Assembly (NCBI GenBank): GCA_030748215.1
Contig: JASMMK010000019.1
Span: 78,152-142,151, forward strand
DNA: 64,000 nucleotides
Reading direction: 5' to 3'
Source: Candidatus Scalindua sp.
GTDB taxonomy: Bacteria > Planctomycetota > Brocadiia > Brocadiales > Scalinduaceae
The position numbers and the translations under genes are program-made. This document shows, in pieces, positions 9,548 through 19,502 of this stretch. The stretch's first letter is position 1. The number at the start of each line of letters is the position of its first letter. The notes under the pieces were generated by a model. That model saw nothing but the letters and a program-made list of their open reading frames with translations. It had not been told where the DNA came from and ran no database searches.

Positions 9548-10530
9548 TTATAGCCTTCCTGAATTTAATCGTGCCACCACATCACGTGTAATACGCTCAC
9601 TGTAGTCGTTAATCTTCCAGTGGTCCGGACTCCAGCCTTTCAAGAAACGATGAAATCGGCCCAGGCAACCGGGAATAATGAACGCCAATTCTCCTCAATG
9701 TCTGCAGGATCAATGGTTGACTTACGCTTCACCAGCGCCTCTTTAAGACGAGCAAAATACCAATCCAACAACTCATCTTCATAGCGTTCGCAATCATCTT
9801 CATAGAGACAACTGCTGATAAAATAGGCAACATCCTTCATGCCGCAGCCGCCACCAACGTATTGAAAATCCACCGCGGCAACCTGTTGTCCGTCCGGGGA
9901 GAAGCAGAAGTTAGCCAGTTTGGCATCACCATGCACAAAGGTTTGATAAGGGCTTTTGCGAAGTATCTGATCTATCCGGGTTGCGGCCTGTTTGAGTTCC
10001 ACATGCGCCATCACATCTAGTTCATCAGGACGAGTATCAAGATGCCAGTAAGTATCCACCGGCCAGAGCCCTGTGGGCTCTCTGCCCATAAAAATGGCAT
10101 GCAGGTTCGCCAGCCATTTCAGGCAGACCCGCATCTCTCTTATGGAAGCCGAACTTTTGCGAACATGAAAGCCACTGGCATCCAGATCCTCAAACACCAT
10201 AAGAAACTCATCCTCAGATGATTCAAGGAGAAGACAATGGGGAACAAAGCAACTCTCATCACATAGCTTAGCCCAGTCACGGTACCAAGCAGTTTCAACC
10301 TGGTAGGATCTGATCTTACGTTGATGAGAACGGTCGGTGTTCCAACCACGGGGATGTGAGCCCTGGTCCGGCAGATTGACATGCTTGATCACAACGCTGC
10401 CTCTATCACCATCCTTCAGACCATAGCGCATGATCTTGCCGTAACCACTCCAAAGTGTCTGGATATCTTCAATCTTGAATATATCAGTCCCAAGCGTTCT
10501 ACGTGTAATGTCTAGAAAATTTTCGTTCAT
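9548..10530 (-). CDS. Phosphotransferase of the aminoglycoside/choline kinase-like family, frameshifted near its end
   Basis: Kinase-fold protein with the catalytic loop [13 protein letters not shown] and the metal-binding [20 protein letters not shown], as in APH, EcKinase-like and choline kinase families. The uninterrupted frame ends at 9640. The C-terminal segment is found in another frame just beyond: [16 protein letters not shown] and on to a stop at 9548. Loss of one base near 9650-9655 (GATTTCATCG, probably once GATTTTCATCG or GATTTCCATCG) explains this. With it restored the protein would be about 327 residues. The substrate is unknown. The C-terminal loss is small, so some activity could remain if the indel is real. 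Confidence 0.75.
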
Positions 10531-10578
10531 ACCTGAGTGGTATAATAGTGAGAGGAATAAGTCGGGGTGGCTTTCATA

Positions 10579-10941
10579 CTATTTTTCATCTTCTGTGTTC
10601 TCTCCTCTTTCCTTCTGGAAGTCAGAAGACGCTTCAATAACGCCAATTATTAACTCTTTATCGGTTTGATTGGTAAACACAACAACATCATCATTTCCGA
10701 TCTTCTGATCCTTAAATGGAATATCACCATCCAGGAAATATCTATCTCTGTAGTGGAGGCAGTTGATACTATTTCTAGTTTCATCATCCATGGTTAATTG
10801 AGATATGGAGTCCATAAAGTTTGTTCTGCATATATCATTAGCCTTCTGATGTCTCCAGACACTCAAATTTATCGGGCCACCTAACGTGTTTTGTACCAGA
10901 AAGTACATTTTTAAGTTTAGTTGTTCATGTCCGGCTTGCAA
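10579..10941 (-). CDS. Hypothetical protein
   Basis: A 120-residue acidic soluble protein I do not recognise. The best start is a TTG at 10941, because a strong AAAGGAG sits 6-7 bases upstream; an ATG at 10908 is the alternative. It has no signal peptide or membrane segment. It ends in a charged tail (FQKERGENTEDEK). It lies alone between ileS and the phosphotransferase gene, all on the minus strand. Confidence 0.6.
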   Translation of the reverse strand: MQAGHEQLNLKMYFLVQNTLGGPINLSVWRHQKANDICRTNFMDSISQLTMDDETRNSINCLHYRDRYFLDGDIPFKDQKIGNDDVVVFTNQTDKELIIGVIEASSDFQKERGENTEDEK

Positions 10942-11051
10942 ATGTTTCTCCTTTAGGATATTGATAAATTTATAACAGCGCCATCGCTGGCGGGAATGGA
11001 GCGCATCGGAATTGGATTAGACTGGCAGAGTGATACACTTCATATTTTACA

Positions 11052-13865
11052 TCAAATTTGAGCCTCAACTTCTTCAATAACTTCTGCACAGCGGTTACAG
11101 AGTGTTGGGTATTTTTCTATCTTGCCTACCTCTTTGCGGTAGTTCCAGCACCTGTCGCATTTGTCACTGTCTGCAACACTGGCTTTAATAGATAGCTTTT
11201 CAAATATCTCTCCGTTATTAGCGGAGTCAAGAGGTTCGCTGCTTATGGTTACATCCGAAACGATAAATATCATCGCTAAATCATTCTCGTACTCTTTCAG
11301 CAAACCGAGCAGTTTAGCATCTTCTGTATAGAGATCAACCGTAGCCTCAAGGGAACTACCGATCTGTTTTGCCGCCCTCATTGCTTCGAGCTCCCTTGCC
11401 ACATCTGTCTTGACCTTGATAATTTTTTCCCACTTATCGTTAAGTGCAGTATCTGTGTATTGCTCGTTAGTAACCGGCCATTCGGACAGATGAACGCTGC
11501 TGTCGTCCTGATTAATCTCCGTCCACACCTCTTCAGAGGTGTATACCAGGACAGGAGCAAGAAGCCTTACCAAAACAGAATTTATCCTGTGTAGAACAGT
11601 CTGTGTCGCACGTCTCTCAACAGAGCTTTTTGAGAATGTATATAACCGGTCCTTCATAATATCAAAATAGAACGAACTCATCTCTACCACGCAAAAGTTG
11701 AGTATATTGTGATAGGCACGATGAAACTGGAAAGCTCCATAAGCGGAGGTAACAGATGCAATAAGCTCATCTGTCTTGTGCAGTGCCCAACGGTCAATCT
11801 CCGGCATCTGTGAATACTCTACCGAATCCTTCTCAGGATCAAAACCGGACAGGTTGCCCAGAATATATCTGAAGGTATTTCTGATACGTCTGTAAGAATC
11901 GGACATTTTTAAGATAATTTCAGACGATGCGTGCATCTCGTTCCTATACTCCATTGAAGAGGTCCAGAGCCTTACGATATCACCACCCAACTCCTTGAGG
12001 GCATCTCCAACAGACACGAAGTTCCCGAGTGATTTAGACATCTTCTTGCCGTGTTCATCTACCACAAAGCCATGTGTCAGCACCGTCTTGAAAGGAGCTG
12101 TATCCCACGCGGCAACAGAGAGAAGCAGCGAGAGTTGAAACCAGCCACGATGCTGATCGCTTCCCTCAAGATATATATCTGCCGGGAAATTTAACTCATC
12201 ACGATTGTTCACTACAGAGTGATGGCTGGAGCCGGACTCAAACCATACATCAAATATATCGTTCTCTTTTTCAAAGTTGGCAGAATCACATTTCGGACAC
12301 TTTGTGCCTTCCGGCAGGAACTCATTAGTCTCTTTATAGAACCAGCTATCAGCACCATGTTTTAGAAACATGTCACGAACGTGATTCACAACCTTCACAT
12401 CCAATAGTGATTCGTTACAACCGGTACAGTAAAATGCCGGTATAGGCACACCCCAGGAACGTTGACGGGAGATACACCAGTCCGGACGGTCCTTTATCAT
12501 ATTCGAGAGTCGAACTTCACCCCATGACGGGATCCAATCTGATTCCTTAATCTCATCCAAAGCATTTGCCCTGAGATCCTTATGATCGATGCCTACAAAC
12601 CACTGTTCCGTTGCTCTGAAAATTACAGGTTTCCTGCATCTCCAGCAATGAGGATAATAGTGATTTATTTTCTCCATATGCAACATAAGTCCCAACTCAT
12701 CGAGTCTTTCAGCAATTGTTTTATTCGCATCATATATATTCAGTCCGTTAAAATCTCCGGCCTCTTCAGTAAAAATGCCGGTTGCGTCAACAGGGCTCAC
12801 GATAGGCAACTTATATTTCAATCCTGTCTGGTAGTCGTCCTGACCATGACCCGGGGCTGTATGGACACAGCCGGTACCGTCAGTAAGAGTAACATAGTTT
12901 GCCAGGACCACTGACCCCTCCCGCTTCATAATAGTGTGTTGATATTTCAATCCTTCCAGGGAGCTGCCTTTGATAGAACCCAGACGTTCGTAGTCCTCTA
13001 TCTCCTGTAGTTTCAAGACTGATTCTACAAGGTCCTCGGCAACTATTGAGACCTGTTTTTTTTGTGTCTTAGGATTTATGTATCTTACAGCCGTGTATTG
13101 AAATTCCGGATGCACCGCGATTGCAAGATTCGCAGGCAGTGTCCATGGAGTAGTTGTCCATATCAGCATATGGACATCTTCGTCCTGGAGTTCCGGAAAG
13201 ATATCTTTTGGGGAATTTATTAATTTGAAATTAACGAAGATTGATGGACTGGTTTTGTCCTGATGTTCCAACTCAGCCTCGGCAAGAGCAGTCTCACATT
13301 GCATACACCAGTGTATAGGCTTCAGACTTCTGTAAACGTACCCTTTTTCTACCAGCTTCCCGAATACCTCAATTATTCCCGCTTCATATTGCGGAGTAAA
13401 TGTAAGGTATGCAGATTCCCAGTCACCTGATACTCCCAGTGCCTTAAACTGCTTCTTCTGCACTTTCACAAATTTCTCAGCATATTTCTTGCACTTCTTG
13501 CGGATCTCAAGCTTCTTCATGCCTTTCGCTTCTGAACCGAGTTCCTGCAGGACCCTGTGTTCAATTGGCAGGCCATGGCAATCCCATCCGGGTATGTAAG
13601 GGGCATCGTAGCCCTTCATTGTATAGAACCGAATGATTATATCTTTCAGTATCTTGTTTAGTCCCGTTCCTATGTGAAGGTCACCGGTAGGATATGGAGG
13701 CCCATCATGTAGAATGAATTTTTCCGCGCCTTCTCTAGCCTTTCGAATTTGAGCGTATAGATCTTTTTTATCCCAATTTTTTAGAAATTCAGGCTCTCTC
13801 TGAACCAGGTTTCCCTTCATGGAGAATTTTGTTTTTGGTAAATTTATTGTATCTTTATAACTCAT
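11052..13865 (-). CDS. ileS: Isoleucyl-tRNA synthetase
   Basis: Charges tRNA-Ile in the cytoplasm. The class I HIGH motif is PYPTGDLHIGTGLNK near residue 60 and the KMSKS loop is KMSKSLGNFVS near residue 600. The editing domain carries GTGCVHTAPGHGQDD. The C-terminal zinc finger is CDRCW with a second pair CNRC. At 937 residues it is full length for the bacterial type. The gene follows yggU by 3 bp. Confidence 0.97.
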   Translation of the reverse strand: MSYKDTINLPKTKFSMKGNLVQREPEFLKNWDKKDLYAQIRKAREGAEKFILHDGPPYPTGDLHIGTGLNKILKDIIIRFYTMKGYDAPYIPGWDCHGLPIEHRVLQELGSEAKGMKKLEIRKKCKKYAEKFVKVQKKQFKALGVSGDWESAYLTFTPQYEAGIIEVFGKLVEKGYVYRSLKPIHWCMQCETALAEAELEHQDKTSPSIFVNFKLINSPKDIFPELQDEDVHMLIWTTTPWTLPANLAIAVHPEFQYTAVRYINPKTQKKQVSIVAEDLVESVLKLQEIEDYERLGSIKGSSLEGLKYQHTIMKREGSVVLANYVTLTDGTGCVHTAPGHGQDDYQTGLKYKLPIVSPVDATGIFTEEAGDFNGLNIYDANKTIAERLDELGLMLHMEKINHYYPHCWRCRKPVIFRATEQWFVGIDHKDLRANALDEIKESDWIPSWGEVRLSNMIKDRPDWCISRQRSWGVPIPAFYCTGCNESLLDVKVVNHVRDMFLKHGADSWFYKETNEFLPEGTKCPKCDSANFEKENDIFDVWFESGSSHHSVVNNRDELNFPADIYLEGSDQHRGWFQLSLLLSVAAWDTAPFKTVLTHGFVVDEHGKKMSKSLGNFVSVGDALKELGGDIVRLWTSSMEYRNEMHASSEIILKMSDSYRRIRNTFRYILGNLSGFDPEKDSVEYSQMPEIDRWALHKTDELIASVTSAYGAFQFHRAYHNILNFCVVEMSSFYFDIMKDRLYTFSKSSVERRATQTVLHRINSVLVRLLAPVLVYTSEEVWTEINQDDSSVHLSEWPVTNEQYTDTALNDKWEKIIKVKTDVARELEAMRAAKQIGSSLEATVDLYTEDAKLLGLLKEYENDLAMIFIVSDVTISSEPLDSANNGEIFEKLSIKASVADSDKCDRCWNYRKEVGKIEKYPTLCNRCAEVIEEVEAQI

Positions 13866-13868
13866 GTT

Positions 13869-14150
13869 CTAAATAACCCTGTTAAAATCTTCCGCACTGA
13901 TATTTCTAATTAACACTTTTTTGTCTCTGGACGTTTCACCGGAAAGTATCTCAATGTCAGAGCTTTTTACGTCTAGTGACTTAGAAAGTACTTTGATTAC
14001 CGCCTTATTAGCTTTGCCCTTTTCCGGTGCGACAGTAACAGCAATTTTCAGCTGGTCTGCATGCTCCCCCACCACTCCGTCTCTGCTTGCATTTGGCTGC
14101 ACCTTAACAGGTACAACTATTCCGTCCTCAACTTCTCTTATATTAATCAT
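13869..14150 (-). CDS. YggU/DUF167 family protein
   Basis: A 93-residue conserved small protein of unknown biochemical role. The family pattern is clear: VKVQPNASRDGV at the N terminus, VTVAPEKGKANKAVI in the middle and ILSGETSRDKKVLI near the end. It is packed between acyP and ileS with gaps of 20 and 3 bp, implying one transcript. Confidence 0.92.
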   Translation of the reverse strand: MINIREVEDGIVVPVKVQPNASRDGVVGEHADQLKIAVTVAPEKGKANKAVIKVLSKSLDVKSSDIEILSGETSRDKKVLIRNISAEDFNRVI

Positions 14151-14170
14151 GTCGGGAATGACATTGAATA

Positions 14171-14449
14171 CTAATATTTCATTGTAAACGAATCGTAATC
14201 ACCCTTTGCCTGCTCCCAGATTGTCTCTACATTTCTGACCACTGCTCCCGGCGGGCCTTTTTTGCACCACTCTACAATCTGTTCAATCTTATCTACCTCA
14301 CCCTCAAAAACAGCTTCAACACGCCCGTCAGAACAGTTCTTTACCCAGCCGGTCAGGCCCAGCTTAGTAGATTCTTCTATCGTACTGGCCCTGAAAAAGA
14401 CACCTTGAACTATTCCCTCGATAACGATATGTAATCGTGCGATTTCCAT
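14171..14449 (-). CDS. acyP: Acylphosphatase
   Basis: Hydrolyses carboxyl-phosphate bonds of acyl phosphates. The signature GIVQGVFFRASTIEESTKLG contains the phosphate-binding Arg, and GWVKNCSDGRVEAVFEG contains the catalytic Asn. The usual VQGVxFR motif is intact. At 92 residues it matches the family length. Confidence 0.95.
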   Translation of the reverse strand: MEIARLHIVIEGIVQGVFFRASTIEESTKLGLTGWVKNCSDGRVEAVFEGEVDKIEQIVEWCKKGPPGAVVRNVETIWEQAKGDYDSFTMKY

Positions 14450-14614
14450 TCTAATCTAAGCTCAATTTTCTCGAATTAGTGAAATTCCAGTCAAAAAAAT
14501 TACCGGAATATGCGCAGCAAAAATTAGAATATAGTTATTTTCCAGAAATTGTAAATATTATTATTCCACAATTTAAAATAATCTGTGCTGATGAAGTGAT
14601 TCAGGAGATATGAT

Positions 14615-14665
14615 TTAATCAGGCCCTTCAGCGCATTCATATCGGCGTCTGAAGAGCCTGATTAA
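14615..14665 (-). terminator. Inverted repeat downstream of ccsA
   Basis: A long hairpin pairs TTAATCAGGC with GCCTGATTAA, and CTTCAG with CTGAAG inside it, over 51 bases just after the ccsA stop. The stem is nearly perfect, but the T tract is weak, so termination efficiency is uncertain. Confidence 0.6.
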
Positions 14666-14688
14666 GTTATTCTGTAGTTGCTTAAGCC

Positions 14689-15564
14689 TTATTCTGCGTA
14701 AATGTGATCACTATCTACAGAACTCGGAAGCTTATGCAGACCCATAAATGTAAACAGAACTATAGGGAAAGCGATTAGAAGTATTATTGAAAGCAGAATA
14801 GGTCTGAACGATTTTTTGATATTTGTCTTAGGCAGCATCAACGGCAAATGCATGTAAGTAAGATATACAAGCCAGCTGATTAAGGACCATATCTCTTTAG
14901 GGTCCCATCCCCAGTATGTGCCCCATGCTCCTTTTGCCCAGATAGAACCTGTAATCAATCCAATGGTAAGGAATGGGAATCCAATGGAAACAGCAATATA
15001 GGCGAGCTTGTCAAAACTATAGTCCTTCTTCTTCTGGACAACTGTCCCGGCAGCTGCCGCTTCTTTAGGTTTGTCAGAAACAAAAGCTTTACGTACCAGG
15101 TGAACGATCGCAGCAGAGAACGACATACTCAGCGCTGAATAAGAGAGGAAATAACATATTACATGTGTGACCAGCCATTTACTTTGCAGAGCCGGAGGCA
15201 GTTCCTTAATTGTATTATCAATACCAAGCGCAGAACATATCATCCACGCAGCCAGAACACCCTGCAATGCACCTATGATCCCCAGACGGGATTCATGCAC
15301 TTTAACGATAAAGATGGTAACAAGTTCAAAGATCAGATAAACAAGTGCAATACTCCACCCAAAGAATACAAACGATTCATATTTATCAGACATTGGAGCA
15401 TGATTCGCCTCTGCCCACCTGTTCAGTACTACAATTGTATTTAATATAAAACCACCTGCAAACAAGCCAAAAGCGACCCACCGCATGGTTTTCGCTCTCC
15501 ATATTTCCCTGACTATGTAAGCAACAATAGCTGCAGTATATACATATAATGTTAAATCCAGCAT
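14689..15564 (-). CDS. ccsA: Cytochrome c biogenesis protein CcsA (system II, WWD domain)
   Basis: Integral membrane haem handling protein that works with ResB to deliver haem to apocytochromes c on the outer face. It has about eight hydrophobic segments. The tryptophan-rich WWD-type motif is GAWGTYWGWDPKEIWSLISW. Histidines flanking it (VTHVICYF and YMHLPL) fit the haem-binding set. It follows resB by 85 bp on the same strand, so the two form a system II unit. This unit would serve the many c-type cytochromes of an anammox-like cell. Confidence 0.93.
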   Translation of the reverse strand: MLDLTLYVYTAAIVAYIVREIWRAKTMRWVAFGLFAGGFILNTIVVLNRWAEANHAPMSDKYESFVFFGWSIALVYLIFELVTIFIVKVHESRLGIIGALQGVLAAWMICSALGIDNTIKELPPALQSKWLVTHVICYFLSYSALSMSFSAAIVHLVRKAFVSDKPKEAAAAGTVVQKKKDYSFDKLAYIAVSIGFPFLTIGLITGSIWAKGAWGTYWGWDPKEIWSLISWLVYLTYMHLPLMLPKTNIKKSFRPILLSIILLIAFPIVLFTFMGLHKLPSSVDSDHIYAE

Positions 15565-15649
15565 AATACACCTCTCTTCTCTATTTTGTTAAACGAAAAA
15601 CATCTATCATTGATCACTCCAAATCAGCAATTTAGAGACAATGAATTAT

Positions 15650-17530
15650 TTACTCATCAATATGTTCAGCCAACATCTCTTCTTCGGAATAAATCTCTTT
15701 TATCTTTTTACCTTTCTGGAATTTTCGTCTCAAGAAAGGTTTTACATAAAAGATAAAGACAATACCCAGACATAAAAGAATAAATCCGCTATACACTACC
15801 AGCAAGCCCGGATTTTTTGTTACTTGAAGTCCAGTATATCTCTCTCCTTCAGGATCGTAACTGGACTGGTAAAAAACAAAGCCCTTATACTTCAGAGGGC
15901 TGTTGACCTCAATAGTTTTTGTCATCATAGTTTTGCCGTTTTCCACAACCCTCAGTATGCTCTTATAATCCTTAACCTCCATACCTGACTTTTCATATAA
16001 GACGGCAAAGTTGTTATCAGGATACCAATGTGGAGGTGTATGTGCAAATACCCACTCTGCATACTTTCCTCTTGGCCCTTCCATCTCTATCAATGCTGCA
16101 GGATTTCCATGATGTTCACCAGGTCCGTGGTTATGGCCCTCATGCCCACCTGTCCTCTTGACAACTGTCTTTTTCAAGCTATGTGATGGAAAGTATTTTT
16201 GGATACGTATTTTCAGTCCCGAATCAGAGATATCATAACCCTGGCCAAGTACCCAATCATTTGTACTGATTACTTTTCCACCCTTTATGTAGGTAATCGT
16301 CTGCTTTCCACTTCTGCTCTGGACAATTCTTACTCTATTCTTAGCGTCTGAAAAATCTTCCGGAACGGTACACAAAAGCTTAACGTCCTTATAGATTGTT
16401 TTATGAGCTTTATCCTGGTAATCAGGATACTTAGAAAATGACCAACGAGAATCTACTCCCTGAGGGCCGCTAATCTCAACCATTACGGCAGGATTATTTG
16501 GCTCCTGCTCACTTAATGCCACTAACCTCTTTGAGTAATCCAGCGCGAAGTCCTTTACTTCAACCGTATAGTCAGTACCTTTAATCGAAATTTTCTGCCC
16601 TTTTTCAACCGGTACATTTTTAACTATATCTGTTCCCTCTATTCTTATTTCGAGCGTTGGTTTGGTACTGCTCTTAGCTGCTGCATTTGTCAGTCTCTCA
16701 TGAGCCTCATCAGTGTCAGCCCAAACGTAATCTATCTTTAAATCACGCTGGGTATCGTTATACCAGTTACGGTCTTTTGCAAGAAGCCAACCTTCTGCGG
16801 TAACTTTGTCTTTGGCTGAAAGCTGAATATATAGAGCCGGGTTCTTAGGCTCATCAGATACATTAATAGGTTCATGTTGAACTTCCGCATCTTCAATAAG
16901 CTCTTTAACAGTAGCTGCATAATTAGTACCCGGAATGCTAATCTTCTTACCTACAGCTAAAGATACCGCTTTCTGTTTATCTTTGTCTTTAACGTAAGTA
17001 ATAAGCTTATATTTTGGAGGGTGCTTCTCTATAATAAAATCATCACAGAACACCTGGAATCCGAGTGGCACCTTCTTATAGTCAGCTCTTGTCAGATAAT
17101 AGTCTACAGAACTGCCTTCATAAACATTAACACCACCCTTTACACCGGTTAGAAGATCTACCACACAGCCGATCAGGATCAAGATTATACTGATATGTGT
17201 AACCAGGAAGCCGATCATCAGTACCTTATTGCGCCACCTCTTAACGGTACAGCATCCTAAATTTACACAAAGCAATATCAGAAGGAACGAAAACCAGTAG
17301 GAGTGAAATATATCTGTAAACTGAATTGCAGCGTAGAATTTTGCGAGGCCAGGTCCATATCGGCTCACATACTCTTCAGGTGATTTGATTTGAAGAATGA
17401 CCGTTCCTAAAATACATGCAACAGCCATTATTATTATGATAATAACTGCAAGTCTGACAGAGCACAAAATCTCCCAGGCCTTGCTATCACTATTTGATTT
17501 TTTTTGTTGCGGTTCTGCGGGGTTTGCCAT
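15650..17530 (-). CDS. resB: ResB-like cytochrome c biogenesis protein
   Basis: A 626-residue ResB/CcsB partner of CcsA. Three hydrophobic segments lie in the first 140 residues (around SVRLAVIIIIIMAVACILGT, the FLLILLCVNLG region and the FLVTHISIILI region) and one near the end (LLVVYSGFILLCLGIVFIF). A large periplasmic part lies between. The segment SPLKYKGFVFYQSSYDP is the usual ResB signature. A His-rich insert (GHEGHNHGPGEHHG) sits near residue 470 and could bind metal or haem; it is not standard in the family. Confidence 0.92.
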   Translation of the reverse strand: MANPAEPQQKKSNSDSKAWEILCSVRLAVIIIIIMAVACILGTVILQIKSPEEYVSRYGPGLAKFYAAIQFTDIFHSYWFSFLLILLCVNLGCCTVKRWRNKVLMIGFLVTHISIILILIGCVVDLLTGVKGGVNVYEGSSVDYYLTRADYKKVPLGFQVFCDDFIIEKHPPKYKLITYVKDKDKQKAVSLAVGKKISIPGTNYAATVKELIEDAEVQHEPINVSDEPKNPALYIQLSAKDKVTAEGWLLAKDRNWYNDTQRDLKIDYVWADTDEAHERLTNAAAKSSTKPTLEIRIEGTDIVKNVPVEKGQKISIKGTDYTVEVKDFALDYSKRLVALSEQEPNNPAVMVEISGPQGVDSRWSFSKYPDYQDKAHKTIYKDVKLLCTVPEDFSDAKNRVRIVQSRSGKQTITYIKGGKVISTNDWVLGQGYDISDSGLKIRIQKYFPSHSLKKTVVKRTGGHEGHNHGPGEHHGNPAALIEMEGPRGKYAEWVFAHTPPHWYPDNNFAVLYEKSGMEVKDYKSILRVVENGKTMMTKTIEVNSPLKYKGFVFYQSSYDPEGERYTGLQVTKNPGLLVVYSGFILLCLGIVFIFYVKPFLRRKFQKGKKIKEIYSEEEMLAEHIDE

Positions 17531-17649
17531 ACTGCCCTACTACCTTACTTTTTATTCAACAACATCTTCCTCTACTTATAGCAAGGCTTTTAAGCTTTGT
17601 AAGAAGTGTTTCAGATTTATAAAAATTAATTTCTATTATTTTAGTTGTT

Positions 17650-18327
17650 TTAACTGGATTCCGGAGACAAGATAAGAAACTCAACTCTCCTGTTTTGCAT
17701 CTTACCAGCTTTGTTTTTGTTAGATGCTATCGGCCTGTTTGGGCCATAACCAGCTATGTGTATTCTATTTTCCTTTATATGTCCTTTATTTACAAGATAA
17801 TGCAGAACACTTAACGCCCTACCGGCAGATAAATGATGGTTTGATTCCCATATGTATTTTGATTTTACTATAGGATCATTATCTGTATGCCCATCAATTC
17901 TTACTATGGTTGAAGGGCGTGCCGTAAGGTGTTTGGCAATCTTCTCAAGAGCAACTTCACCTTTAGTCTTTAACTTAGCCAGACCCGAACCAAACAGAAT
18001 CGTCTCGGGAAGCTGGATCATAGGTCCTTCTGCTGTATCTCTAACTACAGCACCATCACCGATAGAACGAGCGAGTATCTCTAAATCTTCACGAAGTCTC
18101 TTCTTCTCTTCTTCATCTGACTGCGCACGATTTTCATAAACACTGTTTACTTTATTAGCAGCGTCTAACTCAGCTCTTAACTTATCAAGCTCAGACATCT
18201 GGTCGCGAACAGTAATTGCCTGGCGCTTATTGGCTCTTCTCAGTTCTTCCAATTCGGCACAACCCTGCACCATAAGGACTGATAAAGCCAAAATTACGAG
18301 CCCAAAACGTCCCACAATTTTCTTCAT
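17650..18327 (-). CDS. OmpA/MotB-domain lipoprotein (Pal-like)
   Basis: Outer-membrane lipoprotein with a peptidoglycan-binding domain. I choose the start at 18327 (MKKIVGRFG), because GGAG lies about 10 bases upstream and the signal peptide then runs straight to the lipobox LMVQGC. An open frame extends 17 codons further to 18378. After the lipidated Cys comes a coiled coil of about 70 residues (ELEELRRANKRQ onward), then a C-terminal OmpA domain with IDGHTDNDPI and GYGPNRPIASN and the closing NRRVEFLI. It probably ties the outer membrane to the wall. Confidence 0.88.
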   Translation of the reverse strand: MKKIVGRFGLVILALSVLMVQGCAELEELRRANKRQAITVRDQMSELDKLRAELDAANKVNSVYENRAQSDEEEKKRLREDLEILARSIGDGAVVRDTAEGPMIQLPETILFGSGLAKLKTKGEVALEKIAKHLTARPSTIVRIDGHTDNDPIVKSKYIWESNHHLSAGRALSVLHYLVNKGHIKENRIHIAGYGPNRPIASNKNKAGKMQNRRVEFLILSPESS

Positions 18328-18437
18328 ATTCTGCGTTGCTCCACTAATTTCCAGCATGGATTTAGTAAAGGCAGACAAAATTTAAACTAAGACTGTAACA
18401 CATGATAAAAGCCTTTGCAAGCAATTTTTGACCATTG

Positions 18438-18824
18438 TCAGCTCTTATATGTTTTTTCAGGATCGAAGATTTTTTCTTCATTTATTTCGATACTATTCGT
18501 CTTATTATTGTACTTTCTGTAATAGCATGACATATAACCTGCGTGACACGCCGCTACATTCTGTTTAACCTTGATAACTAACGATTTGCCCTCGCAATCA
18601 AAGAAGACCTCCTCTACCAACTGTGTATGGCCGGAAGTTTCCCCTTTAATCATTAATCTGTTTTGTGATCGCCTGAATACATGTACTTTACCCGTTTCAA
18701 CAGTCTTTTCCAAAGCATCCTTATTCATAAAACATAATGTTAAAACCCTGTTATCAGCTACGTTTACTATTACGGCCGGTATCAGGCCTTTATCATCAAA
18801 TTTAACGTTGTCTATTAATTGCAT
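18438..18824 (-). CDS. hisI: Phosphoribosyl-AMP cyclohydrolase
   Basis: Third-step enzyme of histidine synthesis, 128 residues, as a stand-alone HisI without HisE. Zinc-ligand cysteines are present (C77, C93 and C100, in AACHAGYMSC). LIPAVIVN, FMNKDALEKT and GETSGHTQ are family motifs. The magnesium site, normally DCDxD, reads DCEGK (76-80), so the second Asp is Glu and the third is Lys. HVFRRSQ replaces the common YWSRSR. The gene is therefore a divergent member. No other his genes are nearby; it lies 12 bp after thiE. Confidence 0.85.
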   Translation of the reverse strand: MQLIDNVKFDDKGLIPAVIVNVADNRVLTLCFMNKDALEKTVETGKVHVFRRSQNRLMIKGETSGHTQLVEEVFFDCEGKSLVIKVKQNVAACHAGYMSCYYRKYNNKTNSIEINEEKIFDPEKTYKS

Positions 18825-18836
18825 CTTTACTCCCGA

Positions 18837-19502
18837 TTAAAGTTTAATTTCAGATTCTGATCCGATCTTCCTCATCTCTCCGCAAATCCTTGTTACGGTC
18901 TGTCCAGGACTATCGGAAAGAAGAATTGCTGACATTACAGCAATACCATCGGCGCCATTTTTAAGTACTTTATTTACATTGTTTTCGTTAATACCGCCCA
19001 AAGCTATAACAGGAATGTCAATATGCCCCTTTATCTTTCCTATTTCACCAACCCCCAACGGCTTTATGGAATAATCTTTATTTGCGGTATCAAAGATTGG
19101 ACTAATGGAAATGTAATCGGCTCCGCTGTTTTCCGCTCTCTCCGCCTCCTCAAGGCTATGAGCCGAAAATCCAATTATCTTATCATGTCCGATCATCCTC
19201 CGAACCGTATCTATTTCCAGGGACTGCCAGCCAAGATGAACACCATCTGCATCAACTGCTGTTGCAATATCAACCCTGTCATTAATTATCAAGTTTGCGC
19301 CTTTTCTCGATGTTATTTCGCGAACCTCTTTCGCCAGACGATACAGATCACAGGTGCTTAGATCTTTTTCCCTCAATTGAACAGTCCCAACACCACCGTC
19401 AATCGCCTGTTCTATTATGTCAGTAAGTTTATTACCACAAACCTTCCTGTCAGTTATCAGAACAAAATCCAATCCCCTGATTGAATCACCCATAGTTCTC
19501 AT
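18837..19502 (-). CDS. thiE: Thiamine-phosphate synthase
   Basis: Joins the pyrimidine and thiazole units of thiamine. The TIM-barrel motifs are clear: VQLREKDLS, LIINDRVDIA, GVHLGWQSL, ISPIFDTANK and IPVIALGGINENN. Its ATG overlaps the purB stop by 4 bp (ATGA), so translation is likely coupled. A second Met three residues in is an alternative start. No TPP riboswitch is visible, which fits its place inside an operon. Confidence 0.93.
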   Translation of the reverse strand: MRTMGDSIRGLDFVLITDRKVCGNKLTDIIEQAIDGGVGTVQLREKDLSTCDLYRLAKEVREITSRKGANLIINDRVDIATAVDADGVHLGWQSLEIDTVRRMIGHDKIIGFSAHSLEEAERAENSGADYISISPIFDTANKDYSIKPLGVGEIGKIKGHIDIPVIALGGINENNVNKVLKNGADGIAVMSAILLSDSPGQTVTRICGEMRKIGSESEIKL

